In this document: piece by piece, positions 1 to 5,914 of the stretch | Numbering within the stretch: the stretch's first letter is position 1 | How the letters are laid out: every line of letters begins with the position of its first letter | NCBI GenBank assembly: GCA_016206585.1 | Contig: JACQRE010000048.1 | Coordinates: 1-14,002 of the forward strand | Origin: Candidatus Omnitrophota bacterium | GTDB lineage: Bacteria > Omnitrophota > Gorgyraeia > Aquiviventales > Aquiviventaceae | Reading direction: 5' to 3' | DNA length: 14,002 nucleotides | Position numbers and translations under genes: made by a program | The notes under the pieces: model-generated | Seen by the model: the letters and a program-made list of their open reading frames with translations, nothing else | Told to the model about the DNA's origin: nothing | Database searches by the model: none

Positions 1-483
1 CTCCTGGCCGGTGAGGTCGAGCTTCACCCCGATCTTGTAGAGCCGCAGCGTCGGCAGGATGATCGTCTCCTCGGCCTTGGCCAGCGCGTGCAGGATGTTG
101 ATGACCTGCTCCAGCGAGTCGCTGGGCGGCACGGCGACCGTAAACCAGATGTTGAAGGGGTCGTTGCGCTTGTAGTTGTGGGAGACCCCGGGGTGCTGAT
201 TGACCACCTCCGCCGCCTCGTCGACCCGGGCGGGATCGACTTTCATGGCGGCGAGGGTGCTCTGGTACCCGAGGGCCCGGGTGTCGAAGATCGCGGAGAG
301 CTGGCGGATGACCTTCGTCTCCTTCAACCGGGTGATGCGCTCGAGGCACTGCTGCTCCGAGATGCCGAGCTTCTCTCCGAGGAGCTGAAACGGCCGGTGG
401 TCCACCGGGAACCGCTTCTGGATTTCGGTGAGGAGCGCTTTGTCGACGTCGTCGAAGGTCTGTGTGATCGTATTCAGGAACAC
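1..483 (-). CDS. Siroheme decarboxylase-like AsnC/Lrp-fold protein (AhbA/AhbB/NirD type), C-terminal end cut by window edge
   Basis: Translating the minus strand from GTG at 483 gives 161 residues, open to the window edge. Residues about 28-60 form an AsnC/Lrp-type winged helix-turn-helix. An alpha/beta ligand-binding domain follows. Two stretches resemble siroheme decarboxylase subunits rather than amino-acid regulators: HNYKRNDPFNIWFTV at residues 102-116, and LPTLRLYKIGVKLDL near residues 143-157. In that family the protein is an enzyme that decarboxylates siroheme to didecarboxysiroheme in the alternative heme or heme d1 route. It usually works as a pair of related subunits, and the partner is not visible here. 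The gene lies 24 nt after the aldo/keto reductase stop and is probably cotranscribed. AGGAGG at 491-486 is only 2 nt from the GTG, too close for ideal spacing, so the start is uncertain. A true Lrp regulator is the alternative. AhbA, AhbB and NirD/L/G/H types cannot be separated here. Confidence 0.8.
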   Translation of the reverse strand, partial: MFLNTITQTFDDVDKALLTEIQKRFPVDHRPFQLLGEKLGISEQQCLERITRLKETKVIRQLSAIFDTRALGYQSTLAAMKVDPARVDEAAEVVNQHPGVSHNYKRNDPFNIWFTVAVPPSDSLEQVINILHALAKAEETIILPTLRLYKIGVKLDLTGQE

Positions 484-495
484 ACCCTCCTGTTC

Positions 496-509
496 AATGT
501 GTTCACATT
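496..509. repeat. Small palindrome in the aldo/keto reductase-ahb junction
   Basis: Six-base arms (aatgtg at 496-501, cacatt at 504-509) flank two central bases. It covers the stop of the aldo/keto reductase gene and lies just before the Shine-Dalgarno-like AGGAGG of the next gene. It could be an operator resembling a CRP/FNR half-site pair, a weak RNA hairpin, or chance. The sequence alone cannot decide. Confidence 0.3.
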
Positions 510-1530
510 ACACCGACGTCTCGCTGGGTGTGGTGGCCAGGCCGAAGTTGGCGGCGTAGAGCTCGTGGATGCGGGCGAGCTCCGCGGAGGCCAGCGGCGG
601 GGTCTCGACGGCCGCGGCGAACTCGCGCAGCAGCGCGCTGTTGTAGATGTTGGGCAGCACCGAGGCGACCGATGGCTCGGCGAGGATGTACTGGATCGCG
701 GCCTGGCCCAGCGTGCGGCCGGTCTCCTGGGTCAGGAATCCAATCTGCTGCACCTTCCTGAGGCCGTCCCCCTGCCACTGCTTCTTACGGTCCTCGGTGG
801 AGACGCGATGGAACCGGTGGTCGTTCTCGGTGAAGACGGTCTCAGGCTTGACGGTGCCGTCCAGGAGGCCCGACGCATGGGGGACGCGCACCAGGAAGCT
901 CGTCTGCTGCCGGCGACCGCGTGTAAAGAGCGCTTCGCCGAGCATTTGCTCGAGGAGGTTGTAGATGATGTACACGAGGTCAACACGGCGCTGCTCGATC
1001 GCGTACGCGCCTTCCTCCATCTGCCGCTCGGCGATCGCCGGCCCCAGCGCCGGCCCGTAGGCGCGGATCTTGCCTTCCCGCTTCAGCGCCTCGAGCGCCG
1101 CGAAGAGATCGTCGCGCTGCATCGCATCCAGCCGCGGGTTGTGGAGTTGGTAGAGGTCGACGTGGTCGGTCTGCAGCCGCTGCAGGCTCTGCTCGAGCGC
1201 GAACCGCACGTACTCCGGCCGCCAGTCGTGCGGCAGTTCCTCATGGCCGCGGCGCGCGGTGTGGTGGTAGAAGTCGTAGCCGAACTTGGTGCCGATCGTG
1301 ATCCGGCTGCGCTGTTCGCCGAGCGCTTTCGCCAGGATCGTCTCGCCTAGGCCGTTGCCGTAGGTGTCAGCGGTGTCGAAGAAGGTGATGCCCCGGTCGA
1401 CGGCCTCCTGCAGCAGCCGGACGCCAAAGGCCTCGTCCGTGACCCCCCACCACGTCGTCGACACGGTCCATACCCCGAAGCCCACTTCGGAGACGCGAAC
1501 GTCCGTGGTGCCAATCGTCCGATACCTCAT
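508..1530 (-). CDS. Aldo/keto reductase
   Basis: A 340-residue TIM-barrel NAD(P)H-dependent oxidoreductase of the aldo/keto reductase superfamily. The catalytic tetrad is visible: Asp52 and Tyr57 in FFDTADTYG, Lys82 in GTKFGYD, and His130 in YQLHN. The N-terminal MRYRTIGTTDVRVSEVGFG is the usual first strand of the group that reduces small aldehydes and ketones. The length is normal and no signal peptide is seen, so it should be cytoplasmic. The physiological substrate cannot be told. Its ATG overlaps the stop of the upstream radical SAM gene by one base (TGATG), so the two are probably translationally coupled. The next gene (siroheme-decarboxylase-like) begins 24 nt downstream. No separate promoter is seen. 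Confidence 0.93.
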   Translation of the reverse strand: MRYRTIGTTDVRVSEVGFGVWTVSTTWWGVTDEAFGVRLLQEAVDRGITFFDTADTYGNGLGETILAKALGEQRSRITIGTKFGYDFYHHTARRGHEELPHDWRPEYVRFALEQSLQRLQTDHVDLYQLHNPRLDAMQRDDLFAALEALKREGKIRAYGPALGPAIAERQMEEGAYAIEQRRVDLVYIIYNLLEQMLGEALFTRGRRQQTSFLVRVPHASGLLDGTVKPETVFTENDHRFHRVSTEDRKKQWQGDGLRKVQQIGFLTQETGRTLGQAAIQYILAEPSVASVLPNIYNSALLREFAAAVETPPLASAELARIHELYAANFGLATTPSETSV

Positions 1531-2300
1531 CAGTCAAACACCTCGGCGGGGATACCGGTCGAAGCGGTCAGCCGGTCGGCAATCGCCTGCAGCGTCTCGC
1601 GGGGCACCTCGAGGATGCCGGGGGCCGCCGTGCCGCGATCGATGGTATAGACCTGCACGGAACGCGGCCGGATCTCGCCCACCGCCGCCACCCACGCGCG
1701 CAGGTGCGGCTCACCAGTGTTGTCGTAGCTGCCCTGCATGAACAGACTCTGCAGCACGATGTCCGGCAGCGTCTTGAGCCATGCGACCATCGCCTGGAAC
1801 TCGACGGCCACCAGCGGCTGGTTGATGCGCCGCCACGTCGCCTCGTCCGCCGCGTCGAACTTCAGGTAGCGCGCATCGCACTGGGCGAGCGCCTGGCGCA
1901 CCGCCGGGTGCGCCACTTGCGTGGCATCGCTGAGAATGCCCACGGAGGCCGATGGAAAGCAGCGGTCGCGCAGCCGCTTGATCCCAACCACGAGCTCGAG
2001 GAGGTCCGGGTGCAGCGTCGGCTCGCCGTTGCCCGCCAGCGTGATGCAGTCCACCGGCGTGCCGGCGGCGGCGTGGCGCGCGAACGCGACCGCGATCTCC
2101 GCCAGGAGTGCTGGGGCCCGCTTCAGCCGCTCGGTCGAGGCCCCGCCGGGCAGCGTCCACCCGTACTGGCAATAGACGCAATTCGACGAGCAGACCTTGT
2201 GGCTCACCGGCAGCACGTTGATGCCCAGCGAGTGCCCGAACCGGCGGGAACGGATGGGCCCGTAGACGGTGGCGTCTTGCAGGGGGATCGTCGACGGCAT
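1530..2300 (-). CDS. Radical SAM protein (COG0731-like)
   Basis: 256 residues with the radical SAM CX3CX2C cluster motif at Cys37, Cys41 and Cys44 (VCSSNCVYCQYG). This motif binds the 4Fe-4S cluster that cleaves S-adenosylmethionine. GNGEPT at residues 91-96 matches the GGE-type SAM-binding strand. YGPIRSRRFGHSLGINVLP before the cluster and VQVYTIDRG near residues 215-223 are typical of the small radical SAM proteins grouped as COG0731. There is no C-terminal SPASM cysteine cluster, so it is not an AhbC/AhbD heme-synthesis enzyme despite lying in the same cluster as a siroheme-decarboxylase-like gene. The reaction is unknown. It heads the minus-strand cluster and its stop overlaps the aldo/keto reductase start by one base. 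A TAAAAT hexamer at 2315-2310 ends 9 nt before the ATG and no Shine-Dalgarno is present. Confidence 0.88.
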   Translation of the reverse strand: MPSTIPLQDATVYGPIRSRRFGHSLGINVLPVSHKVCSSNCVYCQYGWTLPGGASTERLKRAPALLAEIAVAFARHAAAGTPVDCITLAGNGEPTLHPDLLELVVGIKRLRDRCFPSASVGILSDATQVAHPAVRQALAQCDARYLKFDAADEATWRRINQPLVAVEFQAMVAWLKTLPDIVLQSLFMQGSYDNTGEPHLRAWVAAVGEIRPRSVQVYTIDRGTAAPGILEVPRETLQAIADRLTASTGIPAEVFD

Positions 2301-2309
2301 GATGGGACT

Positions 2310-2315
2310 ATTTTA
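2310..2315 (-). promoter_or_regulatory. Putative -10 element of the radical SAM gene (leaderless)
   Basis: TAAAAT on the minus strand matches TATAAT at five of six bases and is followed by nine bases and the ATG at 2300. Initiation about seven bases downstream would give a 5' leader of a few bases at most. No convincing -35 is seen at 16-18 nt upstream, where the hairpin repeat begins. Confidence 0.35.
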
Positions 2316-2333
2316 AAGGAAAACGCGAGGTTT

Positions 2334-2416
2334 GTGTTACGTGAAATGTGTCACGTGTTACGTCAGGGCATTCACGTTCTCGTGCGAGCCTTCACGTGAC
2401 ACGTAACACGTGACAC
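2334..2416. repeat. Inverted-repeat hairpin, CACGTGTTACGT family
   Basis: A perfect 16-bp inverted repeat has arms at 2348-2363 (gtgtcacgtgttacgt) and 2401-2416, separated by 37 bases. A second, one-mismatch pairing joins 2334-2345 (gtgttacgtgaa) to 2391-2402 (ttcacgtgacac), so the element is built of alternating complementary copies of one motif with CACGTG cores. It fills most of the 129-bp gap between the response regulator stop and the radical SAM start. There is no T-run, so it is not a canonical intrinsic terminator. It may stop transcription another way, protect the upstream mRNA, or be a dispersed repeat. Confidence 0.85.
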
Positions 2417-2429
2417 GGGCGGGCTGTGT

Positions 2430-2810
2430 TTACTTGGCGCGTTTCTTTAAGACGCGGTCGATGCGCACGAGCAGGTCCTCGTGATCGAAGGGCTTGATGA
2501 CGTAGTCCTCGATGCCCTCCAACTCGAACAGGTCCTTCATCCGGTCGCGGGCGGTCAGGATGATGACCGGAATCTTGCTCCGGCCGAACTTCGCGTTGAT
2601 CTCGCGCAGGCAGGAGTAGCCGTCCATGTTCGGCATCAGAACGTCCAGGATCACGAGATCCGGCTGCTCCCGTTCGATGAGTTCCAGGCCCTGCTGGCCG
2701 TCGTTGGCGGTCACCACCTGGTAGCCCACCGACTGCAGCCGGATCTTGACCGCCAGGGCCAGCTGCTGCTCGTCATCGACCACCAGGATCTTCTTCCCGT
2801 TTCCCATCAT
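2430..2810 (-). CDS. Stand-alone response regulator receiver (CheY-like)
   Basis: A 126-residue single receiver domain with no output domain. Phosphoacceptor Asp56 (VILDVLMP), acidic pocket Asp12/Asp13 (VVDDE), Thr86 (ILTA) and Lys106 (IKPF) are all present, so it should be phosphorylatable. It starts 12 nt after the hybrid kinase stop, with AGAGGAGG about 6 nt before the ATG (two ATGs in tandem at 2810 and 2807), and must be cotranscribed with the kinase. It probably takes phosphate from that kinase and passes it on, or acts by protein contact. The target cannot be inferred. A 16-bp hairpin repeat follows its stop. Confidence 0.93.
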   Translation of the reverse strand: MMGNGKKILVVDDEQQLALAVKIRLQSVGYQVVTANDGQQGLELIEREQPDLVILDVLMPNMDGYSCLREINAKFGRSKIPVIILTARDRMKDLFELEGIEDYVIKPFDHEDLLVRIDRVLKKRAK

Positions 2811-2822
2811 CCATCCCTCCTC

Positions 2823-4733
2823 TCAGGAGTGCACCGATTGGTGCTGCAGGACGTCGCGCACCTTGGCCAAGAGCTCTTCGATTTGAAATGGCTTCACGAG
2901 GTGGTTGTACGTCGGGCTGTCCATCCCCAGCTGCCGGTCCTTGCGCTCCCCTTTCGCCGTGACGATGATGACCGGCACGGCGCGCGTCCGGGGGTTCTCC
3001 TTCAGCAGATGGTACACCTCGTAGCCGTCCATGACCGGCATCATGATATCCAGGAGGACCAGGTCGACCCGGTGGCGCCGGAGCTGCTCCAGGGCGTCGG
3101 GGCCGCTGGCGGCGGTCAGCACCTCGTACTCGCGAAGCTCCAGCACCTCCTTGAGGAACTGCCGGATCTTCGCCTCGTCGTCCACGATCATGATGCGCGT
3201 CTTGGAGGTCTCGGTCTGGTGGAGCCGGCTCTGGATCAGCGTCAGCAGCTCCTCCTCGGTGGAGCCGTCCTCCGGATAGGTGGCGGTGGTGGTGGTGACG
3301 GGAATCGTCACCCCCTGCCCGGCCGATGGCACGGTGAACGTCCGTTCGTTGAGGCTACGGCTGATCCGCTCGGCCATGGCCTGCGCGCCGGCCTGGTCCA
3401 CTTCCGCGAGGATCACCACCATCTCGCCGCGCCGCCACCGCACCACGATATCGCCCGCCCGCTTGCGCACCATCTCCCGCAGCGCCGTCTCGAGCTCCTT
3501 CAGCAGGTGGCTGGTCTCTTCGAGCCCGTACAGCGCCTTGATTTCCGGGAACCCGACGACGGAGACGACGATGATGGAGAAGCGCCCCTGCCGGCGCTTC
3601 GCGGAGTCGATGCCGCCCTTGAAGTACTCATGGAACAACTCCTCCGGCTGGTACTTGGGCAGCGTGAACGAGAAGGCGCTGCCCTGATCCTTGGCGCTCT
3701 TCGCCCAAATGCGTCCGCCATGGAGCTCGACGAGCCGTTTGCTGATGGCCAGCCCCAGCCCCGTCCCTTTGGCGGTGGCCTCGCCCACGAGCGGCTGCAC
3801 CTGTTGGAACTTTTCGAACAACTTCGGGAAATCGGCGGCGGCGATGCCGATCCCGGTGTCGGTGACGCTGAACTCGATTTCGTTGGGCTGCTCCGCAATG
3901 CCCACGGTGATCCGGCCGCCGTTGGGCGTGAACTTGATGGCGTTGCTGAGGAGGTTGAGCAGCACTTGGGTGATCTTGTCGGCGTCCGCAAAGAGCTGGA
4001 GCGACTCGCTCTCCAGCTCGACCGCCAGCTCGAGCTGCTTGTTCGCGGCCAGCGGCCGGATCGTCTCGATGACGTGGTCGAGGAAGGGCCGCGCCTCGAC
4101 GACCACCTTCCCCAGCAGCACCTGCCCCGCCTCGATCTTCGCCATGTCGAGCAGGTTGTCGATCATCCGGGTGAGCCGGTCCACGTTGTTCTGGATGATC
4201 CCGAGGTATTGCCGCTGGTCGGGCGTGAGCGGGCCGGCGATCTGGTCGGACAGGATCGCGGCGAACTCGCGGATGGTCGCCAGCGGGGTCCGCAGCTCGT
4301 GCGAGACGGTGCTGACGAACTCATCCTTCATCCGCTCGCCGCGCTTGCGCTCGATGGCGTAGCGCATCGCGCGCGAGAGGAGGGCCGGGTAGACCTGGAC
4401 GTAGCCCTTGACGAGGTAGTCCTGGGCGCCGCGCTGGAGCGCGTTGATCGCCAGCGTGTCATCGTCGGAGGCGGTGAGGATCACGATGGGCACGCGCGAG
4501 GCCCGGTCGCGCAGCTTGATCAGCGTGTCGAGCCCCTCGCTGTCGGGCAGGATGAGGTCGAGCAGGACGAGGTCGAACTCCTCGGCGCTGAGAAAGGTGA
4601 CGGCCTGCGCCAGGCGGTCGGCGTGGTGCACCTCGAAGGCGGACTCCGTCTCCTGGGCCAGCGCCTCCTGCATGAGCCGGGCGTCTTCCGGCGTGTCCTC
4701 GACGAGCAGGACCTTGATCGGCTTCTTGGTCAT
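2823..4733 (-). CDS. Hybrid histidine kinase REC-HisKA-HATPase-degenerate GGDEF-REC
   Basis: A 636-residue protein with no membrane segment, hence a cytoplasmic sensor. Domains: REC1 at about 5-125 (Asp59 in LVLLDLILP, Lys109); HisKA at about 133-205 with the phosphorylated His145 in STVSHELRTP; HATPase at about 215-360 with N-box Asn264, G1 DTGIGI (292-297) and G2 GTGLGLAI (323-330); a GGDEF-like fold at about 372-505 in which the signature is replaced by RWRRGEMVVIL (432-442), so no cyclase activity is expected; REC2 at about 511-630 (Asp562 in LLDIMMP, Lys614). The N-terminal receiver probably receives phosphate or signal from another protein. GGAGGA lies 12 nt before the ATG, rather far, but an in-frame TAA just upstream excludes an earlier start. 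It forms a two-gene unit with the stand-alone receiver. The stimulus is unknown. Confidence 0.93.
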   Translation of the reverse strand: MTKKPIKVLLVEDTPEDARLMQEALAQETESAFEVHHADRLAQAVTFLSAEEFDLVLLDLILPDSEGLDTLIKLRDRASRVPIVILTASDDDTLAINALQRGAQDYLVKGYVQVYPALLSRAMRYAIERKRGERMKDEFVSTVSHELRTPLATIREFAAILSDQIAGPLTPDQRQYLGIIQNNVDRLTRMIDNLLDMAKIEAGQVLLGKVVVEARPFLDHVIETIRPLAANKQLELAVELESESLQLFADADKITQVLLNLLSNAIKFTPNGGRITVGIAEQPNEIEFSVTDTGIGIAAADFPKLFEKFQQVQPLVGEATAKGTGLGLAISKRLVELHGGRIWAKSAKDQGSAFSFTLPKYQPEELFHEYFKGGIDSAKRRQGRFSIIVVSVVGFPEIKALYGLEETSHLLKELETALREMVRKRAGDIVVRWRRGEMVVILAEVDQAGAQAMAERISRSLNERTFTVPSAGQGVTIPVTTTTATYPEDGSTEEELLTLIQSRLHQTETSKTRIMIVDDEAKIRQFLKEVLELREYEVLTAASGPDALEQLRRHRVDLVLLDIMMPVMDGYEVYHLLKENPRTRAVPVIIVTAKGERKDRQLGMDSPTYNHLVKPFQIEELLAKVRDVLQHQSVHS

Positions 4734-4782
4734 CGCCGATTAATATCCTCCAATAACCGTTACGCAGAGCTGACAAGCGCTT

Positions 4783-4796
4783 AGGTAAGTATACCT
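4783..4796 (-). promoter_or_regulatory. Putative -10 with overlapping palindrome upstream of the hybrid kinase
   Basis: TATACT on the minus strand (4793-4788) lies inside the short inverted repeat aggta-4 nt-tacct (4783-4796), about 55 bases before the kinase ATG. No strong -35 is seen at the right distance. A regulator bound here would cover the promoter, but the arms are only five bases long. Confidence 0.3.
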
Positions 4797-4828
4797 GACT
4801 CGTCGGCCGAGCAACAAATATCGAGAGG

Positions 4829-4887
4829 GAGTGCGGAATGCGGAGTGGACCGGACATTCCGCACTCCACACTCCGAATTCCGCACTC
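4829..4887. repeat. Inverted-repeat element built of GARTGCG heptamers, copy 1 (intergenic)
   Basis: Arms of 19 bp at 4829-4847 and 4869-4887 pair with a single mismatch. Each arm reads as consecutive seven-base units: gagtgcg, gaatgcg on the left and cactccg, aattccg on the right. It lies between the small basic protein gene (stop at 4902) and the hybrid kinase promoter region. A second member sits inside elp3 at 8395-8467. The rest of 4734-4901 holds only the kinase Shine-Dalgarno and a possible -10. Confidence 0.88.
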
Positions 4888-4901
4888 TGTGTCGTCGTGA
4901 G

Positions 4902-5129
4902 TTAAAGAGAGGCGGCCCAACGCAGAAACCGGAGCAGCTGGGCGCGCTGGCGGATCAGGAAGCGGAGGCAGTGCTGCGGGGTGATCGCATCGGCGTGGAG
5001 CATCCGGCCGCGCTCGTCGAGCACGCCGTAGGTTTCCATCCGCCAGCGCAGGAGGGGCGAGCGCCAGGGGGTGAGCAGGTGGGGCCCGGCGAGGCGGAGG
5101 GCGATGAGGAGCATGCGAAACCACATCAT
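4902..5129 (-). CDS. Small basic, Trp/Arg-rich protein of unknown function
   Basis: A 75-residue reading frame I cannot assign. It has two hydrophobic stretches (MWFRMLLIALRLAGPHLL at the N-terminus, and CLRFLIRQRAQLLRFLRWAASL at the C-terminus) with many arginines and tryptophans. Between them is a more polar middle, METYGVLDERGRMLHADAITP. The pattern suggests a membrane-associated amphipathic protein, but this is inference. Supporting a real gene: it fills the only gene-sized space between tpx and the kinase, is co-oriented with both, and its composition looks protein-like rather than like a shadow frame. Against: there is no Shine-Dalgarno before the tandem ATGs (5129, 5126), no promoter, and it is short. 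Confidence 0.5.
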   Translation of the reverse strand: MMWFRMLLIALRLAGPHLLTPWRSPLLRWRMETYGVLDERGRMLHADAITPQHCLRFLIRQRAQLLRFLRWAASL

Positions 5130-5146
5130 GCAAGAGAACGCGGCAT

Positions 5147-5226
5147 CGCTGATTCACGCTGATATCAACGCTGATGCATGCCGATTGATCCGCGTGTATC
5201 GGCGTATAGATCAGCGTTGATCAGCG
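5147..5226. repeat. Inverted-repeat hairpin, CGCTGAT/ATCAGCG family
   Basis: Three copies of cgctgat (5147-5153, 5157-5163, 5169-5175) face two copies of its complement atcagcg (5210-5216, 5220-5226). The main stem pairs 5157-5175 with 5210-5226, leaving a two-base bulge. An inner six-base stem joins gccgat (5180-5185) and atcggc (5198-5203). The element ends two bases before the tpx stop codon, so in the tpx transcript it forms immediately after translation ends. It lacks a T-run. An mRNA-stabilising or dispersed repetitive element is more likely than a classic terminator. Confidence 0.82.
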
Positions 5227-5227
5227 A

Positions 5228-5770
5228 TTACTTGGCGAGTTGACGGACGGCTGCCAACGCGGCGTCGTAGTTGGGGTGCGACGTCACCTCGGGCACGTAC
5301 TCGACGTAGCGCACGGCCCCGCTGCCGTCGACGACGAAGACCGATCGGGTCAACAGGCGCAGCTCCTTGATCAGCGCCCCGTAGGCGCGGCCGAAGGAGG
5401 CGTCCTTGTGGTCGGAGAGCACCTGCACCTTGTCGATGCCGGCGGCTCCGCACCAGCGCTTCTGCGCGAAGGGCAGGTCCATGCTGATGTTGAGCATCGC
5501 GACACCCGGCAGCTTCGCCGCCTCCTCGTTGAACCGGCGGGCCTGTAGGTCGCACACCGGCGTGTCGAGCGAGGGCGTCACGCTGATGAGCAGCGTCTTG
5601 CCCTTGAAGCCGCCGAGCGACACGGGGGAGAGGTCCTGGGCGATCACCTGGAAGTCCGGGGCCTTGGCGCCGGGCTTGATCGCCGGGCCGATGAGCGTGA
5701 GCGGGTTGCCCTTGAATGTGACCGCGCCGGTGCGCTCCTGGGATGAGGCGGACATGGTGGCGGTGGACAT
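5228..5770 (-). CDS. tpx: Thiol peroxidase (Tpx-type 2-Cys peroxiredoxin)
   Basis: 180 residues, slightly longer at the N-terminus than typical Tpx. Peroxidatic Cys73 lies in SLDTPVCDLQ with Thr70, and resolving Cys107 in FAQKRWCGAAGI, the diagnostic Tpx arrangement. LSDHKDASFG and VEYVPEVTSHPNYD are also characteristic. The enzyme reduces hydrogen peroxide and alkyl hydroperoxides in the cytoplasm using thioredoxin. The start at 5770 is supported by AGGAGGAG five bases upstream. A second ATG at residue 6 is less well placed. It has its own promoter and stands alone, with the small basic protein gene 98 nt downstream beyond a hairpin repeat. Confidence 0.96.
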   Translation of the reverse strand: MSTATMSASSQERTGAVTFKGNPLTLIGPAIKPGAKAPDFQVIAQDLSPVSLGGFKGKTLLISVTPSLDTPVCDLQARRFNEEAAKLPGVAMLNISMDLPFAQKRWCGAAGIDKVQVLSDHKDASFGRAYGALIKELRLLTRSVFVVDGSGAVRYVEYVPEVTSHPNYDAALAAVRQLAK

Positions 5771-5808
5771 CGGAACTCCTCCTGTAGGTTAGAAGTGGTG
5801 AGAGTGGT

Positions 5809-5837
5809 ATCGTAGCGGAAAGCGCTTCGACCGTCAA
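5809..5837 (-). promoter_or_regulatory. Sigma70-type promoter of tpx
   Basis: TTGACG (5837-5832), a 17-base spacer and TACGAT (5814-5809) on the minus strand. Initiation near 5802 would give a leader of about 30 bases that contains the tpx Shine-Dalgarno. Confidence 0.6.
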
Positions 5838-5873
5838 TCAAAGAGGGGCAAGGCGCCCCGTGCCCCCTGCCCC

Positions 5874-5902
5874 TTGACTGTCCCTGGAAGTCCCTCTAGA
5901 GT
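5874..5902 (+). promoter_or_regulatory. Sigma70-type promoter of the YgfZ-like gene
   Basis: TTGACT (5874-5879), a 17-base spacer and TAGAGT (5897-5902) on the plus strand. Only 12 bases separate the -10 from the ATG at 5915, and there is no Shine-Dalgarno, so the transcript would be leaderless or nearly so. A GC-rich seven-base inverted repeat (aggggca 5844-5850, tgcccct 5868-5874) just upstream separates it from the divergent tpx promoter. Confidence 0.5.
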
Positions 5903-5914
5903 GAACCTACCTCA

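Noticed and set aside
88..1350. 420-residue open frame on the plus strand
   Set aside because: It is antisense to both the siroheme-decarboxylase-like gene and the aldo/keto reductase, whose motifs are intact.
1530..2300. Radical SAM gene as AhbC or AhbD of the alternative heme pathway
   Set aside because: It is too short and lacks the C-terminal SPASM cysteine cluster those enzymes have.
2348..2416. Hairpin as a Rho-independent terminator
   Set aside because: The loop is 37 bases and no T-run follows either arm, so the canonical form is absent, although some effect on RNA ends remains possible.
2481..4784. 767-residue open frame on the plus strand opposite the hybrid kinase
   Set aside because: It is a long antisense shadow caused by GC-rich third codon positions. 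Its product is low-complexity (Asp, His, Leu, Val, Gly), whereas the minus frame has complete kinase motifs.
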